Positions 28,878-42,890 are shown, counted from the stretch's first letter. The stretch: DNA of 64,000 nt from an uncultured Ignavibacteria bacterium (GCA_937944105.1 CALDZP010000073.1:1-64000), one strand, 5' to 3'. Notes: a model not told the origin generated them from the sequence alone. Numbers and translations are program-made.

Positions 28878-29502
28878 GGCTAAAATTCTTATTTATTAAA
28901 TTCAATGCACTTTCTTGTAAAAGTAATACCTTATTATTCAAGATATCATAAGTCGAAGCTTTATTCGCCTCAAGAACATTTAAACAAGGAATATTTCTAC
29001 CAGCCAAATAGATAGTTTTGTTGTAACTGCCAGTTAAAAGTAAAGTCTTTTTATCATTAATTTTTAATGCTCTGAGAATATTAAACATTTCTTTTGTTTT
29101 TGGTTGTTCAAAATTAAAATCCTCAACAACCATAATTTGATTATTCTGAGCCTTATAAGTTAGAGCTGATAGCCGAGCTAACAATTTAACTTTCTTAGGT
29201 AACTTTAATTCGTAATCACGTGGTTTTGGTCCAAAGACAGTTCCACCACCGACCCATAAAGGAGAACGAATGGAACCAGCTCTAGCAGTTCCACGTCCTT
29301 TTTGACGCCAGGGTTTACGACCACCTCCTCTTACTTCACTTCTTTCTTTTGTTTTTGCCGTTCCTTGTCTTTGATTAGCTAAATAAGCTTTAACTGCTAA
29401 ATAAATTGCATGATCGTTAGGTTTAACAGCAAAAATATCCGGATTTAATTCTACTTGTCTTCCGGTAAGTGTTCCATCTATTTTATAAACATCAACTTTC
29501 AT
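28870..29502 (-). CDS. rplD: 50S ribosomal protein L4
   Basis: A 210-residue L4 with the tunnel loop RGGGRKPWRQKGRGTARAGS and GGTVFGPKPRDYELKLPKKV. In enterobacteria L4 represses the S10 operon; here no leader was assessed. It overlaps rplW by 8 bases. Confidence 0.97.
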   Translation of the reverse strand: MKVDVYKIDGTLTGRQVELNPDIFAVKPNDHAIYLAVKAYLANQRQGTAKTKERSEVRGGGRKPWRQKGRGTARAGSIRSPLWVGGGTVFGPKPRDYELKLPKKVKLLARLSALTYKAQNNQIMVVEDFNFEQPKTKEMFNILRALKINDKKTLLLTGSYNKTIYLAGRNIPCLNVLEANKASTYDILNNKVLLLQESALNLINKNFSHE

Positions 29503-29504
29503 TT

Positions 29505-30125
29505 TTATTTCTTTATCAATTTCACATATCCGTTTATATGACCAGGAATTGCACCTTTAATAAAAATTAAGTTCTGGTCTTTATCAATTTTAACAATTTT
29601 CAGGTTCCTCACAGAAACTTTAACACCACCCATTCTACCAGCCATTCTCTGACCCTTAAAAACACGGCTAGGGAATGAGCTTGCACCAATTGATCCTGGT
29701 GCTCTTAATCTATCACTTTGACCGTGTGTAACAGGTCCACCGCCAAATCCATGTCTTTTGACAACACCTTGAAAACCTTTCCCTTTAGAAATTCCCTGCA
29801 CAGTTATTTTATCACCTTCTGAAAATATATCAACTGAAATCATCTGTCCAAGTTTTATATCCTTTAAATCAAAATCCTTAAATTCTGCAAGAAACCTTTT
29901 AGGAGAAATTCCAGCTTTTTCAAAAAGTCCCAGTAAAGGTTTATTTGTAGATTTAATCTTTTTATCGCCAAATCCTAACTGAATTGCATTATATCCATCT
30001 TTTTCTTTGGTTTTAATCTGAGTCACAAAACAAGGACCTGCCTCAACTATTGTAACGGGAATAACATTACCGCTTTCGTCAAAAATTCTTGTCATTCCTG
30101 TTTTTTTACCTAAAAGACCTATCAT
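29505..30125 (-). CDS. rplC: 50S ribosomal protein L3
   Basis: A 206-residue L3 ([20 protein letters not shown] start). The ATG at 30125 is chosen because GGAG lies 7-10 bases upstream; an in-frame TTG at 30137 would swallow that site. The extended loop [20 protein letters not shown] and [15 protein letters not shown] identify the family. It binds the 3' end of 23S rRNA and starts 50S assembly. Confidence 0.96.
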   Translation of the reverse strand: MIGLLGKKTGMTRIFDESGNVIPVTIVEAGPCFVTQIKTKEKDGYNAIQLGFGDKKIKSTNKPLLGLFEKAGISPKRFLAEFKDFDLKDIKLGQMISVDIFSEGDKITVQGISKGKGFQGVVKRHGFGGGPVTHGQSDRLRAPGSIGASSFPSRVFKGQRMAGRMGGVKVSVRNLKIVKIDKDQNLIFIKGAIPGHINGYVKLIKK

Positions 30126-30137
30126 TATAATCTCCAA

Positions 30138-30452
30138 CTATGCATTTACTTTAATCTCAATATCGACACCCGCCGGGATATCGAGTTTCATTAGTGAATC
30201 AATAGTTTTATTATTAGAATTTATTATATCAATTAATCTTTTGTGCGAACGAATTTCAAACTGATCACGTGATTTTTTATCTACATGCGGAGATCTAAGA
30301 ACTGTATAAACGGTTCTTTTTGTTGGCAAAGGAATGGGGCCTGAGACTAATGCCCCTGTACTTCGAACGGTTTTTATGATCTTCTCAGCTGATTTATCCA
30401 AAAGATTATGATCGTATGATTTTAACTTAATGCGTATCTTTTGACTTTGCAC
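30138..30452 (-). CDS. rpsJ: 30S ribosomal protein S10
   Basis: A 104-residue S10 ([57 protein letters not shown]), which also forms the NusB-S10 antitermination dimer. It begins the S10 cluster, 35 bases after tuf; transcription from the tuf gene is likely continuous. Confidence 0.97.
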   Translation of the reverse strand: MQSQKIRIKLKSYDHNLLDKSAEKIIKTVRSTGALVSGPIPLPTKRTVYTVLRSPHVDKKSRDQFEIRSHKRLIDIINSNNKTIDSLMKLDIPAGVDIEIKVNA

Positions 30453-30487
30453 TTCTTAAATCTCCTTAAATATGATTTAATCTACTC

Positions 30488-31696
30488 TTATTCAATAATT
30501 TTTGTTACAACACCAGCACCAACAGTTCTACCACCTTCACGAATAGCAAATCTTAATCCTTCTTCCATCGCAATTTCTGAAATCAAATCAACTCTTAACT
30601 TAACATTATCACCTGGCATAACCATTTCCACACCCTCTGGTAAAGTCACTACTCCTGTAACATCAGTTGTTCTGAAGTAAAATTGCGGTCTATAACCAGA
30701 AAAGAATGGAGTATGTCGACCACCTTCTTCTTTTGATAAAACATAAACTTCACATTCAAACTTTTTATGAGGTGTTATACTTCCTGGTTTTGCAACAACC
30801 ATACCTCTTTCAATTTCATCTTTACCGACTCCTCTTAAAAGCAATCCTGCATTATCACCAGCGATTGCTTCATCAAGCTCCTTTCTAAACATTTCAATTC
30901 CAGTAACCACGGTTTTCTTGTGTTGTCCTAAACCAATTAACTCAACTTCTTCATTTAATTTTATTCTACCTCTTTCAACTCTACCAGTAGCAACTGTTCC
31001 ACGACCAGTAATGCTAAATACGTCTTCCACGGGCATCAAAAATGGTTTATCAATTTCTCGTTGGGGTAATGGTATATAGTTATCAATTGCATCTATCAGT
31101 TCATAAATACATTTAAACTCGGGTTCATCAGCAGTTGAATTAGGTAACATTGCTTTTTCCATTGCTTTTAGAGCACTTCCTCTAATAACTGGGATTTCAT
31201 CGCCTGGAAATTCATATTTTGTAAGTAATTCTCTTACTTCCATCTCTACAAGATCTAACAATTCTGGATCATCGACAGCATCAACCTTATTCATAAACAC
31301 AACAATTGCAGGAACACCAACCTGACGAGCAAGAAGTATATGTTCTCTTGTTTGAGGCATAGGACCATCAGTTGCTGCAACAACTAAAATTGCGCCATCC
31401 ATCTGTGCAGCACCAGTAATCATGTTCTTTATATAGTCGGCGTGTCCCGGACAGTCGACATGTGCATAATGTCTTTTTTCTGATGAATATTCAACATGTG
31501 CAGTTGCTATGGTTATACCACGTGCTTTTTCTTCAGGTGCATTATCTATAGAATCAAATGTTCTAGCTTGAGCAAGGTTTTTCTTAGCAAGTACCATTGT
31601 AATTGCAGCAGTAAGAGTTGTCTTACCGTGATCCACGTGACCAATTGTTCCAACATTCACGTGAGGTTTACTTCTATCAAATTTTTCCTTTGCCAT
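30488..31696 (-). CDS. tuf: Elongation factor Tu
   Basis: A 402-residue EF-Tu delivering aminoacyl-tRNA to the ribosome. GTPase motifs are G1 GHVDHGKT at 19-26, RGITI switch I, DCPGHADY switch II with the catalytic His, and NKVD. Domains 2 and 3 are full length, ending AGVVTKIIE. The ATG follows an AAAGGAG site. This is the only tuf copy in the window; the second position known in some bacteria, between the tRNA-Thr and rpmG genes, is empty here. Confidence 0.98.
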   Translation of the reverse strand: MAKEKFDRSKPHVNVGTIGHVDHGKTTLTAAITMVLAKKNLAQARTFDSIDNAPEEKARGITIATAHVEYSSEKRHYAHVDCPGHADYIKNMITGAAQMDGAILVVAATDGPMPQTREHILLARQVGVPAIVVFMNKVDAVDDPELLDLVEMEVRELLTKYEFPGDEIPVIRGSALKAMEKAMLPNSTADEPEFKCIYELIDAIDNYIPLPQREIDKPFLMPVEDVFSITGRGTVATGRVERGRIKLNEEVELIGLGQHKKTVVTGIEMFRKELDEAIAGDNAGLLLRGVGKDEIERGMVVAKPGSITPHKKFECEVYVLSKEEGGRHTPFFSGYRPQFYFRTTDVTGVVTLPEGVEMVMPGDNVKLRVDLISEIAMEEGLRFAIREGGRTVGAGVVTKIIE

Positions 31697-31729
31697 GTTT
31701 GTTTCTCCTTTGATTAGTAAAAGTTAAAC

Positions 31730-33826
31730 TTAAACTAAAATCCCTTCTTTACCGATTGATTTTTCAATTATTTGATCTGCAATTTGTTTTGGAACTTCCT
31801 GATAAAATGCAAATTGCATAGTGTATATTGCTCTACCTTGTGTCATTGACCGTAAAACTGTTGCATAACCAAACATTTCCGATAAAGGTACTAATGCTTT
31901 TATCACCTGAGCATCTTTTCTAGCACTAAATCCTTCAATTTTACCTCTTCTTGAATTAAGATCACCCATAACATCACCCAGATATTCTTCGGGGGTGACT
32001 ACTTCAACTTCCATTATTGGTTCTAATAAAACAGGATTGGCTTTCTTTGCAGCTTCTTTAAATGCTATTGAACCAGCTATCCTAAATGATAGTTCATCCG
32101 AATCAACTTCATGATAAGAACCATCAAAAAGTGTTACTTTCACATCAACTACCGGATAACCTGCAAGAACACCATTTCTCATTGCCTCTTCAATTCCAGC
32201 TGATACTGCAGGAATATATTCTTTAGGAATAACACCACCTACTATTTTATTTATAAATTCATAACCCTTGCCTTTTTCATTGGGCTCTACTTCAATCCAG
32301 ACATGTCCAAATTTACCTCTACCACCAGTCTGTCTAATAAACTTACCTTCTGCTTGAACTTTATTTTTTATAGTTTCTCTGTATGCAACCTGGGGTTTAC
32401 CAACATTTGCCTCTACTTTAAATTCTCTTTTCATTCTATCAACTAAAATTTCAAGGTGAAGTTCACCCATTCCTGCTATTAATGTTTGACCCGTTTCTTC
32501 ATTAACACTCACACGAAATGTTGGATCTTCATCAGCTAATTTATTGAGAGCTTCTGAAAGTTTATCTTGATCGGCTTTTGTTTTTGGTTCAATTGCAATC
32601 TGAATTACAGGTTCTGGAAACTCCATTTTCTCTAAAATAATTGGATCAGACTCATCACATAAAGTATCACCGGTCTTTGTAAATTTTAACCCAACCGCAG
32701 CCGCAATATCACCAGCATAAACTTCATCGATATCTGTTCGGTGATTAGCATGCATTTGTAATAACCGCCCTAATCTTTCTTTCTTTTCCTTTGTCGAGTT
32801 GTAAACATAAGAACCAGCGGTCGCTTTTCCTGAATAAACTCTAAAGAATGTTAGACGACCAACATACGGATCGCTCATGATTTTAAATGCCAGAGCTGTA
32901 AATTTCTCGTCTTCAGTTAATTTTCTTGTGATAAGATCATTCATATGTGGATGATGACCAATTATCTCCGGTAAATCAGCAGGTGAAGGTAAATAATCTA
33001 CAATAGCATCAAGCAACAATTGAATTCCTTTGTTTTTAAAAGCAGAACCACAAAGAACAGGAACAATTTTTCCTTTAATAGTTGCCTGCCTTATTACCTT
33101 TTTAATTTCATCTTCGGTAATTTCTTCACCTTCAAGATATTTAACAAGCAGTGTGTCATCGATATCAGAAACTGATTCTAATAATTTCGTTCTATGCTCT
33201 TTTGCATACTTTTCAAGATCTTTTGGCACATCAAAAATTTCAAACTTAGTTCCGAGCGGGTCTTCTGTATACATTATTGCTTTCATTCCAATTAGATCTA
33301 TAACGCCGGTAAACAAATCCCCTTCACCTATAGGAATTTGAACAGGGACTGGATTTGTGCTTAGGCGATCTTTCATCATTTGAATAACATTGAAGAAATC
33401 AGCGCCCACTCTATCCATTTTATTTACAAATGCAATACGAGGGACACCAAATTTATCTGCCTGTCGCCAAACGGTTTCTGATTGAGGCTCAACACCACCA
33501 ACGGCACAAAATAATGCAACAGCACCGTCCAGAACTCTTAAAGATCGTTCGACTTCAACAGTAAAATCAACATGGCCAGGAGTGTCAATAATATTAATTC
33601 TATGTCCTTTCCATTCACAAGTTGTAGCAGCACTAGTTATAGTTATTCCTCTTTCTTTTTCCTGTTCCATAAAATCCATAGTAGCTGCACCATCGTGGAC
33701 TTCACCCATTCTGTGTACTTTACCAGTATAGAACAGAATACGTTCAGTGGTTGTAGTCTTACCGGCATCAATATGTGCCATTATCCCAATATTTCTTAAC
33801 TTTTCAATTGGTAATCCTCTAGGCAT
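31730..33826 (-). CDS. fusA: Elongation factor G
   Basis: A 698-residue EF-G that drives translocation. G1 AHIDAGKT is at 17-24, followed by [20 protein letters not shown] and NKMDR. All five domains are present, including domain IV with [10 protein letters not shown] and [14 protein letters not shown]. The gene lies between rpsG and tuf in the str cluster. Confidence 0.98.
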   Translation of the reverse strand: MPRGLPIEKLRNIGIMAHIDAGKTTTTERILFYTGKVHRMGEVHDGAATMDFMEQEKERGITITSAATTCEWKGHRINIIDTPGHVDFTVEVERSLRVLDGAVALFCAVGGVEPQSETVWRQADKFGVPRIAFVNKMDRVGADFFNVIQMMKDRLSTNPVPVQIPIGEGDLFTGVIDLIGMKAIMYTEDPLGTKFEIFDVPKDLEKYAKEHRTKLLESVSDIDDTLLVKYLEGEEITEDEIKKVIRQATIKGKIVPVLCGSAFKNKGIQLLLDAIVDYLPSPADLPEIIGHHPHMNDLITRKLTEDEKFTALAFKIMSDPYVGRLTFFRVYSGKATAGSYVYNSTKEKKERLGRLLQMHANHRTDIDEVYAGDIAAAVGLKFTKTGDTLCDESDPIILEKMEFPEPVIQIAIEPKTKADQDKLSEALNKLADEDPTFRVSVNEETGQTLIAGMGELHLEILVDRMKREFKVEANVGKPQVAYRETIKNKVQAEGKFIRQTGGRGKFGHVWIEVEPNEKGKGYEFINKIVGGVIPKEYIPAVSAGIEEAMRNGVLAGYPVVDVKVTLFDGSYHEVDSDELSFRIAGSIAFKEAAKKANPVLLEPIMEVEVVTPEEYLGDVMGDLNSRRGKIEGFSARKDAQVIKALVPLSEMFGYATVLRSMTQGRAIYTMQFAFYQEVPKQIADQIIEKSIGKEGILV

Positions 33827-33846
33827 AAAATTTTATTTCTCCAATC

Positions 33847-34314
33847 TTACCATTTAAAATGAGCGAATGCTTTGTTAGCCTCAGCCATACGATGAGTATC
33901 GTCTTTCTTCTTGATTGCAGCACCTTCATTATTAGCCGCTGCAATCAGCTCAGCTGCTAATTTATTTGAAAAAGATTTATCTTTTCTTTCTCGAGCAAAA
34001 TTTATAATCCATCGTAATGCAAGAGCAATTTGTCTTTCATGTCGAACTTCGGTTGGTACCTGATATGTTGCACCACCAATTCTTCGACTACGTACCTCAA
34101 TCATTGGCTTTACATTATTAACTGCTTTTAAAAAAACATCAAGTGGATTTTTATTGGTTTTTTCTTTAATAATATCGAATGCACCATAGACTAATTTTCT
34201 TGCTACATTTTTCTTTCCACGCTTCATTACATAATTAATGAGCTTGGTGACAAGAACCTCATTATAAATTGGATCTGGTGGCAATATTCTTTTTTCTGCT
34301 CTTCTCTTTCTCAT
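33847..34314 (-). CDS. rpsG: 30S ribosomal protein S7
   Basis: A 155-residue S7, the primary assembly protein of the 30S head ([55 protein letters not shown] [19 protein letters not shown]). It starts 2 bases after rpsL. Confidence 0.97.
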   Translation of the reverse strand: MRKRRAEKRILPPDPIYNEVLVTKLINYVMKRGKKNVARKLVYGAFDIIKEKTNKNPLDVFLKAVNNVKPMIEVRSRRIGGATYQVPTEVRHERQIALALRWIINFARERKDKSFSNKLAAELIAAANNEGAAIKKKDDTHRMAEANKAFAHFKW

Positions 34315-34316
34315 GA

Positions 34317-34700
34317 CTATTTACTTGCTGTTTTTGCTTTTTTAGTACCGTACTTAGATCTTCCTTGTTTTCTATCTGTTACACCTGCTGCATCGAGTGT
34401 CCCTCTTATTATATGATAACGAACACCTGGCAAATCCTTTACTCTTCCACCCCTGACAAGGACAATTGAGTGCTCTTGTAGATTATGTCCTTCGCCAGGA
34501 ATATAAGCTGTAACTTCAATACCATTTGAAAGCCTTACACGAGCTACTTTTCTTAAAGCCGAATTTGGTTTTTTTGGTGTAGTTGTGTAGACACGAGTAC
34601 AAACACCTCTTTTTTGAGGACAAGCTTGAAGAGCCGGTGACTTGCTCTTGCTTTTAACCTTTACTCTATTTTTTCTTACTAGTTGATTTATAGTTGGCAA
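34317..34700 (-). CDS. rpsL: 30S ribosomal protein S12
   Basis: A 127-residue S12 of the decoding centre ([57 protein letters not shown]). Lys in [11 protein letters not shown] and in GRVKDLPG are the wild-type residues at the classic streptomycin-resistance positions. It follows rpoC by 67 bases. Confidence 0.97.
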   Translation of the reverse strand: MPTINQLVRKNRVKVKSKSKSPALQACPQKRGVCTRVYTTTPKKPNSALRKVARVRLSNGIEVTAYIPGEGHNLQEHSIVLVRGGRVKDLPGVRYHIIRGTLDAAGVTDRKQGRSKYGTKKAKTASK

Positions 34701-34767
34701 AACTAAATCTCCGTTTTATCAAAAATTAGCTACGCAATATAATAATTATGATTTTTTTAATCAAGTA

Positions 34768-37700
34768 TTATTTCATTCTAACTTTACTTGTTTCTATTGA
34801 TTGTGTTTTAGTTTCTGTAACAAATTCAGGACTCGTGATAATTATATTTCTAAATTTCTTCAAACCAGTACCAGCCGGAATCTTATGACCTATCACAACG
34901 TTTTCCTTTAATCCTAATAAGTAATCTGTTTTAGCTTCTGTTGCTGCATCAGTTAATACTTTGGTTGTTTCCTGGAAAGAGGCTGCTGATAAGAAACTTT
35001 CAGTTGATAGAGCTGCAGCAGTAATTCCAAGCAATACAGGTTCTGAAGTTGCTGGTTGTGCATCTCGATATTCAATTAATTTCTTATTTCTCTTTCTTAA
35101 TTCAATGTTTGCGTCTCTAACTTTGTTTCTTTCAACAACCTGTCCATTTCTGAATCTTGAATCACCGCGATTCAACACTACAACAGATTGCATTATCTTA
35201 TTGTTTTCTTCATCCAGGAAATATCTATCAACTAAATCATTTTCAAGGAATTTTGTATCTCCTGGATCAAGAATTTTAACTTTCTGCAACATTTGTTTAA
35301 CGATAATCTCAATATGTTTATCATTTATCTTAACACCTTGTAATCGGTAAACTTCTTGAATTTCATTAACAAGATATTCTTGTACAGCACTTGGTCCTTT
35401 AATTCTTAGAATATCATGAGGATCAAGATCCCCATCGGTAAGTTTATCCCCAGCCTTGACGAAATCACCATGCTGAACAAGAACATGTTTTCCAACCGAA
35501 ATTGAATAAGTTTTTTTAGTAATTCCATCAACGGAATGAATCTCGATATCCCTTGTTCCTCTTTTCTTATCACCGAATACAATTACACCATCGAATTCCG
35601 CAACTATTGCTGGATCATGAGGTTTCCTTGCTTCAAATAATTCAGTTACTCTTGGTAAACCACCTGTAATATCACGGGTTTTTCCGATTTCTCTTGGTAT
35701 TTTGGCAACAACTGTTCCCGCTTCAACTTCTTGACCCTCTCTAACAATTAAATGTGCTTTAGCAGGAATAATAATTTCTGTTACCTTTTCTCCATTTTGT
35801 ACAATGCTTATTCTTGGAACAAAAGACTTATCACGAGATTCAATAACGACCTGTTGAATGTGACCAGTTTGTTCATCCGTTTCATGTCTAAAAGTAACGT
35901 TTTCGACCATATCTTCAAATTCAACTACACCATCCTTATCTGTAATAATGACTGCATTATATGGATCATGATTATATAATATTGTTCCTCTTTCAACTTT
36001 TTGACCATCTTCAATAACGATTTCAGCACCAAAAGGAACTTCATATCTTCGTAAAACTCTACCATCGTTATCAACAATTCCAATAACACCATTTCGAGTT
36101 AAAGCGACTTTTACTTTTTCACCAAACTCATTTACTTTTTCTACATATTTTAAATTTTCGAATGTAGCTTTTCCTTCAAATCTTGATGTAACTTGTGATG
36201 TTTCTACAATTCTACTTGCAGCACCACCGATGTGAAATGTTCTCAGGGTTAACTGAGTACCAGGTTCACCAATGGATTGTGCAGCAATTATACCAACGGC
36301 TTCACCAACATCAACTAATTTTCCTGTAGTTAAATTTCTACCATAACATTTTGCACACACACCACGTTTGCTATCACAAGTTAACACTGTTCTTATTTTG
36401 ACTGATTCAATCGTAGACTCACCAATCTTTTCCGCAATTTCTTCTGTAATTAGTTCACCAGCTTCACATAATAACTCTTGAGTTAAAGGATCATAAATAT
36501 CTTCAAGTGCAACACGACCCAGAATTCGTTCAGAAAGTGGTTCACGAATTTCCTCACCATCTTTCAAAGCTGAAATTTCAATGCCACGAATTGTTCCGCA
36601 ATCATATTGAGTTACTACAACATCTTGGGAAACATCGACCAATCTTCTTGTTAAGTAACCAGCATCAGCTGTTTTTAATGCAGTATCAGCAAGTCCTTTC
36701 CTTGCTCCGTGTGTTGAGATAAAGTATTCGATGACAGAAAGTCCTTCTTTAAAATTGGATATAATTGGACTTTCAATGATTTCTCCAGCTTGACCAGTCA
36801 AACTCTTTTGAGGTTTGGCCATTAATCCACGCATACCTGCAAGCTGACGAACTTGTTCTTTGGAACCACGAGCACCTGAATCTATCATCATCCATAAAGG
36901 ATTAAATCCATCTTGAGATTTCTTCAAAGTATCAATTAATGCATCAGCAACATTATTTGTTGTGTGAGTCCAGATATCAATAATCTTATTATATCTTTCT
37001 CCTTCTGAAATGTAGCCTTCCTGCCACTGATTAAGAACTTTTTTAACTTCTTTATTTGATTTTTCAACGAATTGCCATTTGATCTCTGGAACAATCATGT
37101 CTTCTACATTTATTGAGATTCCACCAATGGTGGCATATTTAAATCCAATATCCTTCAAATCATCAAGAAATTGAGCTGTTCTAACATTACCAAGTTTTCT
37201 AAACATTTTGCCAATTAGCGTTCCAAAGGATTTCTTAACAAGTAATTCATTAATGAATCCCATTTCTTTAGGAACAATAGTATTAAAGATAACTCTACCA
37301 ACAGAGGTTTCTATTAATTCATCATCAATTCTAACTTTGATTCTTGCATGGAGTCCAACTTTTTTATTTTCATAAGCAACAATTACTTCATCGGGAGAAC
37401 TAAAGACTTTACCTTCACCAAAATCACCATCTTTTATTTTTGTCAAATAATAAGCACCAAGAATGATATCCTGTGTTGGGATAACAATTGGATTACCATT
37501 TTGTGGTGACAAAATATTATGACTGGAGAGTAGTAAGAGTTGGCACTCGAGTATAGCTTCAGGTGAAAGTGGTACGTGAACAGCCATCTGATCACCATCA
37601 AAATCAGCATTAAATGCTGTGCACACCATTGGATGAATTTCAATGGCTTTTGTTGTTACAAGTATCGGTTGAAAAGCTTGAATACCCAATCTGTGTAGAG

Positions 37701-39018
37701 TTGGAGCACGGTTTAACATTACTGGATGTGAATCAACGATGTTTTCTAAAATTTCCCACACAACTGGCTGCTTTTTCTCAATAACCTTTTTAGCACTTTT
37801 CACAGTCTTAACATAACCACGTTCAATTAATTTATTAATCACAAAAGGTTTAAATAATTCCAGAGCCATATCTCTGTTCAGACCACACTGATGCAATTTT
37901 AATTCTGGATTAACAACAATAACAGATCGTCCTGAATAGTCAACTCGTTTACCTAATAAGTTTTGTCTGAAACGGCCTTGTTTTCCTTTTAAAATATCAG
38001 AGAGAGATTTAAGAGCACGATTTGATTCAGCTCTCACCACATTAGTTCTTCTTGAGTTATCAAATAAAGCGTCTACAGCTTCCTGAAGCATTCTTTTTTC
38101 ATTTCTTAAAATCACATCAGGAGCTTTGATATCAATTAATCTTTTTAATCTATTGTTACGAATGATAACTCTTCGATAAAGATCATTTAAATCACTTGTT
38201 GCAAATCTTCCACCTTCAAGAGGAACAAGCGGACGTAGTTCGGGAGGAATAACCGGAACTACTTCAACAATCATCCATTCTGGTTTATTTTCTGGAGCAC
38301 CTTCTTTTGGTTTAAATGCTTCAATAATTTTTAATCTTTTTAAAAGTTCTTGTTTTTTCTGTTGTGATGTTTCTTCTTTAAGTTGAGTTCTAAGTTCTAA
38401 GCTTAAAGCTTCAGGATCAACTTTTTTCAACAAAGCTTTTAATGCTTCACCACCCATTTTAGCAACGAACTTTCTGGGATCGTCATCTGTTAATTTTTCA
38501 TTATCTGGTGGTAAAGTGCTAAGAATTTCAAAATATTGTTCTTCCGTTATTAAATCTTTTTCTTTTAAGCCTGTTGGACCGGGATTAATAACGACATAAG
38601 TTTCGTAGTAAACTATTCTTTCAAGATCCTTTGTCGTAAAACCAAGAACATTACCTATTTTACTTGGTTGAGATCTGAAAAACCATATATGCGCCACAGG
38701 AACTGCAAGCTGAATGTGACCCATTCGTTCGCGTCTAACTGATTTTGTAGTAACCTCTACTCCACAACGATCGCAAATTATTCCTTTATATCTAATTCTC
38801 TTATATTTACCACAATGGCATTCCCAATCTCGAGTAGGACCAAAAATCTTCTCACAGAATAAACCATCCTTTTCTGGTCTAAAGGATCTATAATTAATAG
38901 TTTCAGGTTTGGTTACTTCACCATGAGATCTCTTTAAGATAACATCAGGATTTGCAAGACTAATTGTAATCTTTGCGATTGTTTTTGTCTGTTGGTCTAA
39001 TGGTTTAATTGTTGTCAT
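34768..39018 (-). CDS. rpoC: DNA-directed RNA polymerase subunit beta-prime
   Basis: A 1416-residue beta-prime subunit. The N-terminal zinc site is [20 protein letters not shown], the catalytic magnesium site is [12 protein letters not shown], the second zinc site is [15 protein letters not shown], and the trigger-loop region carries [14 protein letters not shown] followed by the long insert and C-terminal domain. It is full length and starts 31 bases after rpoB. Confidence 0.98.
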   Translation of the reverse strand: MTTIKPLDQQTKTIAKITISLANPDVILKRSHGEVTKPETINYRSFRPEKDGLFCEKIFGPTRDWECHCGKYKRIRYKGIICDRCGVEVTTKSVRRERMGHIQLAVPVAHIWFFRSQPSKIGNVLGFTTKDLERIVYYETYVVINPGPTGLKEKDLITEEQYFEILSTLPPDNEKLTDDDPRKFVAKMGGEALKALLKKVDPEALSLELRTQLKEETSQQKKQELLKRLKIIEAFKPKEGAPENKPEWMIVEVVPVIPPELRPLVPLEGGRFATSDLNDLYRRVIIRNNRLKRLIDIKAPDVILRNEKRMLQEAVDALFDNSRRTNVVRAESNRALKSLSDILKGKQGRFRQNLLGKRVDYSGRSVIVVNPELKLHQCGLNRDMALELFKPFVINKLIERGYVKTVKSAKKVIEKKQPVVWEILENIVDSHPVMLNRAPTLHRLGIQAFQPILVTTKAIEIHPMVCTAFNADFDGDQMAVHVPLSPEAILECQLLLLSSHNILSPQNGNPIVIPTQDIILGAYYLTKIKDGDFGEGKVFSSPDEVIVAYENKKVGLHARIKVRIDDELIETSVGRVIFNTIVPKEMGFINELLVKKSFGTLIGKMFRKLGNVRTAQFLDDLKDIGFKYATIGGISINVEDMIVPEIKWQFVEKSNKEVKKVLNQWQEGYISEGERYNKIIDIWTHTTNNVADALIDTLKKSQDGFNPLWMMIDSGARGSKEQVRQLAGMRGLMAKPQKSLTGQAGEIIESPIISNFKEGLSVIEYFISTHGARKGLADTALKTADAGYLTRRLVDVSQDVVVTQYDCGTIRGIEISALKDGEEIREPLSERILGRVALEDIYDPLTQELLCEAGELITEEIAEKIGESTIESVKIRTVLTCDSKRGVCAKCYGRNLTTGKLVDVGEAVGIIAAQSIGEPGTQLTLRTFHIGGAASRIVETSQVTSRFEGKATFENLKYVEKVNEFGEKVKVALTRNGVIGIVDNDGRVLRRYEVPFGAEIVIEDGQKVERGTILYNHDPYNAVIITDKDGVVEFEDMVENVTFRHETDEQTGHIQQVVIESRDKSFVPRISIVQNGEKVTEIIIPAKAHLIVREGQEVEAGTVVAKIPREIGKTRDITGGLPRVTELFEARKPHDPAIVAEFDGVIVFGDKKRGTRDIEIHSVDGITKKTYSISVGKHVLVQHGDFVKAGDKLTDGDLDPHDILRIKGPSAVQEYLVNEIQEVYRLQGVKINDKHIEIIVKQMLQKVKILDPGDTKFLENDLVDRYFLDEENNKIMQSVVVLNRGDSRFRNGQVVERNKVRDANIELRKRNKKLIEYRDAQPATSEPVLLGITAAALSTESFLSAASFQETTKVLTDAATEAKTDYLLGLKENVVIGHKIPAGTGLKKFRNIIITSPEFVTETKTQSIETSKVRMK

Positions 39019-39049
39019 TTTTCAAACTCATATTTTGTTTTTGATATTC

Positions 39050-42000
39050 TTACTCGTATTCAACATTTACTTCGAGACATAGACCCTGCAATTCCCTGAC
39101 CAGAACATTAAACGATTCAGGAACATTTGCCTCAGGGAAATTATCACCTTTAACGATGGCTTCGTAAACTTTTGCTCGACCCATTACGTCATCACTTTTA
39201 ACTGTCAGCATTTCTTGTAGAGTATGAGCAGCACCATAAGCTTCAAGAGCCCAGACTTCCATTTCTCCGAATCTCTGACCACCGAATTGTGCTTTCCCAC
39301 CAAGAGGCTGCTGAGTAATCAATGAGTATGGTCCAATTGAACGAGCATGTACTTTATCTTCAACAAGATGTGAAAGTTTCATTATATAAGCGATACCAAC
39401 TGTAACTTCTTTGTCGAATCTTTCTCCCGTTCTTCCATCATATAGAACAGTTTTTCCATTTGGATTCAATCCTGCTTTTTTGAGATAATCTTGAATTTCT
39501 TCCCATGATGCACCATCAAAAATCGGAGTGGCAAACTTTACACCTAATTTATATGCAGCCCAACCTAAAGCACATTCGAGCAATTGCCCAACATTCATTC
39601 TTGAAGGTACGCCAAGAGGATTCAAAATTATATCAACTGGAGTTCCATCCGGTAAGAATGGCATATCCTCAACAGGAACAATCTTTGCAACAACTCCTTT
39701 ATTTCCGTGACGACCTGCCATTTTATCACCGACCATTATTTTTCTTTTCTTCGCTACATAAACCTTAGCCAGCTGAACAATTCCAGGAGGGAGATCATCT
39801 CCAGCTTGTATTTTGTTTTTCTCTCTCTTTAGTGTATCATCAATTTCTTGTTTTTGAACGAAATAATTTTCGTAAAGTTTTTTTACAAGACTATTTTTCT
39901 TTGAATTTTCAGACCAATCATTTTCTACATCTAACTCATCTACTTTATCTCCCAGCGCTTCAAAGATAGCCCTTCTTAATACAGTACCACTTCGAATTGC
40001 AGATGAACCATCCTTGAATTTTATACCAACACATTCAACACCATCAAAAATTTCTACGAGACGATCAACCAGTTTAGATCTAAGTTTGTCTATTTCTTCA
40101 TCGTGTTGTTGCTCAAGTAATTCAATTAATCTTTTTTCTTCTTTTCTACCTTCAGCATCTCTTCTTCTTCTTGTAAATAATTTTGTAGCAACAACAACTC
40201 CTTTCATGCCTGCGGGAGCTCTAAGTGAAGCATCCTTAACATCCCCTGCTTTATCACCAAATATTGCCCTAAGTAATCTTTCTTCAGGAGTTGGATCAGT
40301 TTCGCCTTTCGGGGTAATTTTACCTATAAGAATATCACCCTCTTTAACTTCCGTTCCCACACGAACGATTCCATTCTCATCAAGGTCTTTAGTCGCTTCT
40401 TCGCTTACATTAGGAATTTCTCGAGTTAATTCTTCTTCTCCTCTTTTGGTTTCCCGTACTTGCAGTTCAAATTCTTCAATATGAATTGAAGTGTAAACAT
40501 CCTCTTTTACAAGTCTTTCACTGAGTATAATAGCATCCTCAAAATTGTAACCGCGCCATGGCATATAGGCTACTAAAATATTCTTTCCTAGTGCGAGTTC
40601 TCCATTCTCTGTTGCATGACCATCAGCAAGTACATCTCCTTTTTTAAATCTCTGCCCTTCAACTATTAATGGTTTTTGATTTATACATGTATCTTGATTA
40701 GTTCTATAAAACTTAGTAAGGTTATATGTCCTGATCTTTTTGTCTTCAAAAGATGTTAATCTTTCGGTTTCAGTCATATCATATTCAACAGTAATATGAT
40801 TTGAATCACACTCCAGGACTACACCATCTCCTTCTGCCAGAATCAAAGCTCTTGAGTCTCTTGCAACTTTTGCTTCCATTCCAGTACCAACAAGAGGCGC
40901 TTCTGTTTTTAATAAAGGAACAGCCTGACGTTGCATGTTACTACCCATCAAAGCTCTGTTTGCGTCATCGTGCTCAAGGAATGGGATTAATGAAGCTGCC
41001 GGACTCACAATTTGATTTGGTGCAACATCCATATATTTAATATTTTCAGGTGATTCTTCCGGGAAATCACCACGAAATCTTGAGATTATCCTTTCACCTA
41101 CAAATTTCCCCTGTTCATTAATTTTGGTACTTGCCTGTGCAATTGCCACTTCATCTTCTTTTTCGGCAGTTAAATATTGAATTTCATTTGTTACTTTTCC
41201 TTCCTTTACTTTTCTATATGGAGTTTCAATAAATCCATATTTATTTATTCTTGAATAAATGCAAAGAGAAGAAATTAATCCAATATTTGGACCTTCAGGG
41301 GTCTCAATTGGACACAGACGACCATAATGTGTATAATGAACATCTCGGACTTCGAAACCTGCTCGTTCACGAGTTAAACCTCCAGGACCTAATGCGCTTA
41401 ATCTTCTTTTGTGGGTAATTTCTGCAAGCGGATTTGTTTGATCTAAGAACTGTGATAATTGGTTTGTTCCAAAAAATGAATTAATAACACTTGAAATAAT
41501 TCTGGCATTTACAAGATCTTGGGGACCAAAATTTTCTGTCTCCTGAATATTCATTTTTTCTCGAATAGTTCTTGCTAATCTTGCAAATGCAGTGTTAAAT
41601 TGCTGTGTTAATTGTTCTCCGACGGTCCTAACTCTTCTATTTCCAAGATGATCAATATCATCAACAGGATGCTTTTGATCTTTGAGGTCGATTAGATATT
41701 TAATAATTGCAATTATATCTTCTTTGGTAAGAATTGTAATATCTTCGGGGATATTTAATCCAAGTTTTACATTCATTCTATGCCGACCAACTTCACCAAG
41801 GTCGTATCTTTTAGGATTGAAGAATAATTTGTCGATTAGTCCACGGGCCGTTTCCAGATCTGGTGCTTCAGTTGCTCTTAGCTGTTTATAAATAGCTTCG
41901 AGAGCCTCTTCTTCACTATGAGCTATATCATTTGCTAAAGTATTGAGGATTAAATGACCATCGATCGATTCAATTTTTTTAATAAATTTAATTTTTTTAT

Positions 42001-42808
42001 TGCCTGTTTTTTTCGCCCTTTGAAGAATTTCTTCGGTAAACTCTGTATCTTTTGTAGCAAAAATTTCGCCGGTCGAAAAATCAATTAAGTCGGTGGCTAA
42101 TTTTCTACCAATATATTCTTTAATCTGATCTTTATTTATGTCTACTTCTTCGTATAAATCAAATAATTCAAGAATTTGTTCATCAGAAGAATAACCAATT
42201 GCTCTTAATAATGTAGTTGCTGGAAATTTCTTTTTTCGATCAATATAAACATACATCATATTGGAGATGTCTGTTGCAAATTCCACCCATGATCCTTTGA
42301 AAGGAATTACCCTGCCAGTGTAGATCATCGTTCCGTTTGGATGCATCGTTTCAGAAAACACAACACCTGGGGAACGATGTAATTGACTAACTATTGCTCG
42401 CTCTGCACCATTAATAATAAAACTCCCTTTAGGTGTCATGTAAGGAAGATTTCCAAGATAAACATCTTGTTCAATTGATTGAACAAATTCCTGAGTATCT
42501 AAATCTCTTATCGAAAGTCTCATTTTAGCTTTCAAAGGTACAGCATAGGTCAAGCCTCTTTCAAGGCATTCTTGAATTGAATATCTTGGTTTTTCAACAT
42601 AATACTCCACAAAATCTAATTTAAAATTTTCCCTCTGATCTAAAACAGGAAAGTTTTGAAGAAATACACTTTGTAATCCTTTATTTTCCCTTTTTTCAGG
42701 TGGAACTTTTGCTTGGAGAAAATCTTCAAATGATTCGAGTTGCACAGCTAATAAATCCGGAGCTTCAATCGCACTTGGAATTTTCGAAAATGATATTCTA
42801 CCTTTCAC
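39050..42808 (-). CDS. rpoB: DNA-directed RNA polymerase subunit beta
   Basis: A 1252-residue beta subunit. The rifampicin pocket region is intact ([40 protein letters not shown]), as are [13 protein letters not shown] and the C-terminal [20 protein letters not shown]. The rifampicin-site residues Asp, His, Arg and Ser are of the sensitive type. The gene is separated from rplL by 114 bases that contain a hairpin. Confidence 0.98.
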   Translation of the reverse strand: MKGRISFSKIPSAIEAPDLLAVQLESFEDFLQAKVPPEKRENKGLQSVFLQNFPVLDQRENFKLDFVEYYVEKPRYSIQECLERGLTYAVPLKAKMRLSIRDLDTQEFVQSIEQDVYLGNLPYMTPKGSFIINGAERAIVSQLHRSPGVVFSETMHPNGTMIYTGRVIPFKGSWVEFATDISNMMYVYIDRKKKFPATTLLRAIGYSSDEQILELFDLYEEVDINKDQIKEYIGRKLATDLIDFSTGEIFATKDTEFTEEILQRAKKTGNKKIKFIKKIESIDGHLILNTLANDIAHSEEEALEAIYKQLRATEAPDLETARGLIDKLFFNPKRYDLGEVGRHRMNVKLGLNIPEDITILTKEDIIAIIKYLIDLKDQKHPVDDIDHLGNRRVRTVGEQLTQQFNTAFARLARTIREKMNIQETENFGPQDLVNARIISSVINSFFGTNQLSQFLDQTNPLAEITHKRRLSALGPGGLTRERAGFEVRDVHYTHYGRLCPIETPEGPNIGLISSLCIYSRINKYGFIETPYRKVKEGKVTNEIQYLTAEKEDEVAIAQASTKINEQGKFVGERIISRFRGDFPEESPENIKYMDVAPNQIVSPAASLIPFLEHDDANRALMGSNMQRQAVPLLKTEAPLVGTGMEAKVARDSRALILAEGDGVVLECDSNHITVEYDMTETERLTSFEDKKIRTYNLTKFYRTNQDTCINQKPLIVEGQRFKKGDVLADGHATENGELALGKNILVAYMPWRGYNFEDAIILSERLVKEDVYTSIHIEEFELQVRETKRGEEELTREIPNVSEEATKDLDENGIVRVGTEVKEGDILIGKITPKGETDPTPEERLLRAIFGDKAGDVKDASLRAPAGMKGVVVATKLFTRRRRDAEGRKEEKRLIELLEQQHDEEIDKLRSKLVDRLVEIFDGVECVGIKFKDGSSAIRSGTVLRRAIFEALGDKVDELDVENDWSENSKKNSLVKKLYENYFVQKQEIDDTLKREKNKIQAGDDLPPGIVQLAKVYVAKKRKIMVGDKMAGRHGNKGVVAKIVPVEDMPFLPDGTPVDIILNPLGVPSRMNVGQLLECALGWAAYKLGVKFATPIFDGASWEEIQDYLKKAGLNPNGKTVLYDGRTGERFDKEVTVGIAYIMKLSHLVEDKVHARSIGPYSLITQQPLGGKAQFGGQRFGEMEVWALEAYGAAHTLQEMLTVKSDDVMGRAKVYEAIVKGDNFPEANVPESFNVLVRELQGLCLEVNVEYE

Positions 42809-42852
42809 TTTTACATCTCCAATACTTATTAATGATTTAGACTAATAAAAAT

Positions 42853-42890
42853 GGAAAATGATGAGCCTTTAAATTGACTCATCACTTTCC
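42853..42890 (-). promoter_or_regulatory. Hairpin between rplL and rpoB, probable attenuator or processing site
   Basis: Arms 42853-42865 and 42878-42890 pair over 13 positions with a 12-base loop. In the minus-strand (operon sense) RNA all positions pair, one as G-U; on the other strand the same position is an A-C mismatch. Only a short T stretch follows, so termination would be partial. A hairpin in this place is known in other bacteria as an attenuator or RNase III site that lowers rpoBC expression relative to L7/L12. Confidence 0.7.

Noticed and set aside
40014..40484. 156-codon open frame on the plus strand opposite rpoB
   Set aside because: It lies wholly inside a highly conserved gene, is Ser/Pro/Leu-rich as expected for an antisense frame and has no Shine-Dalgarno site or domain.
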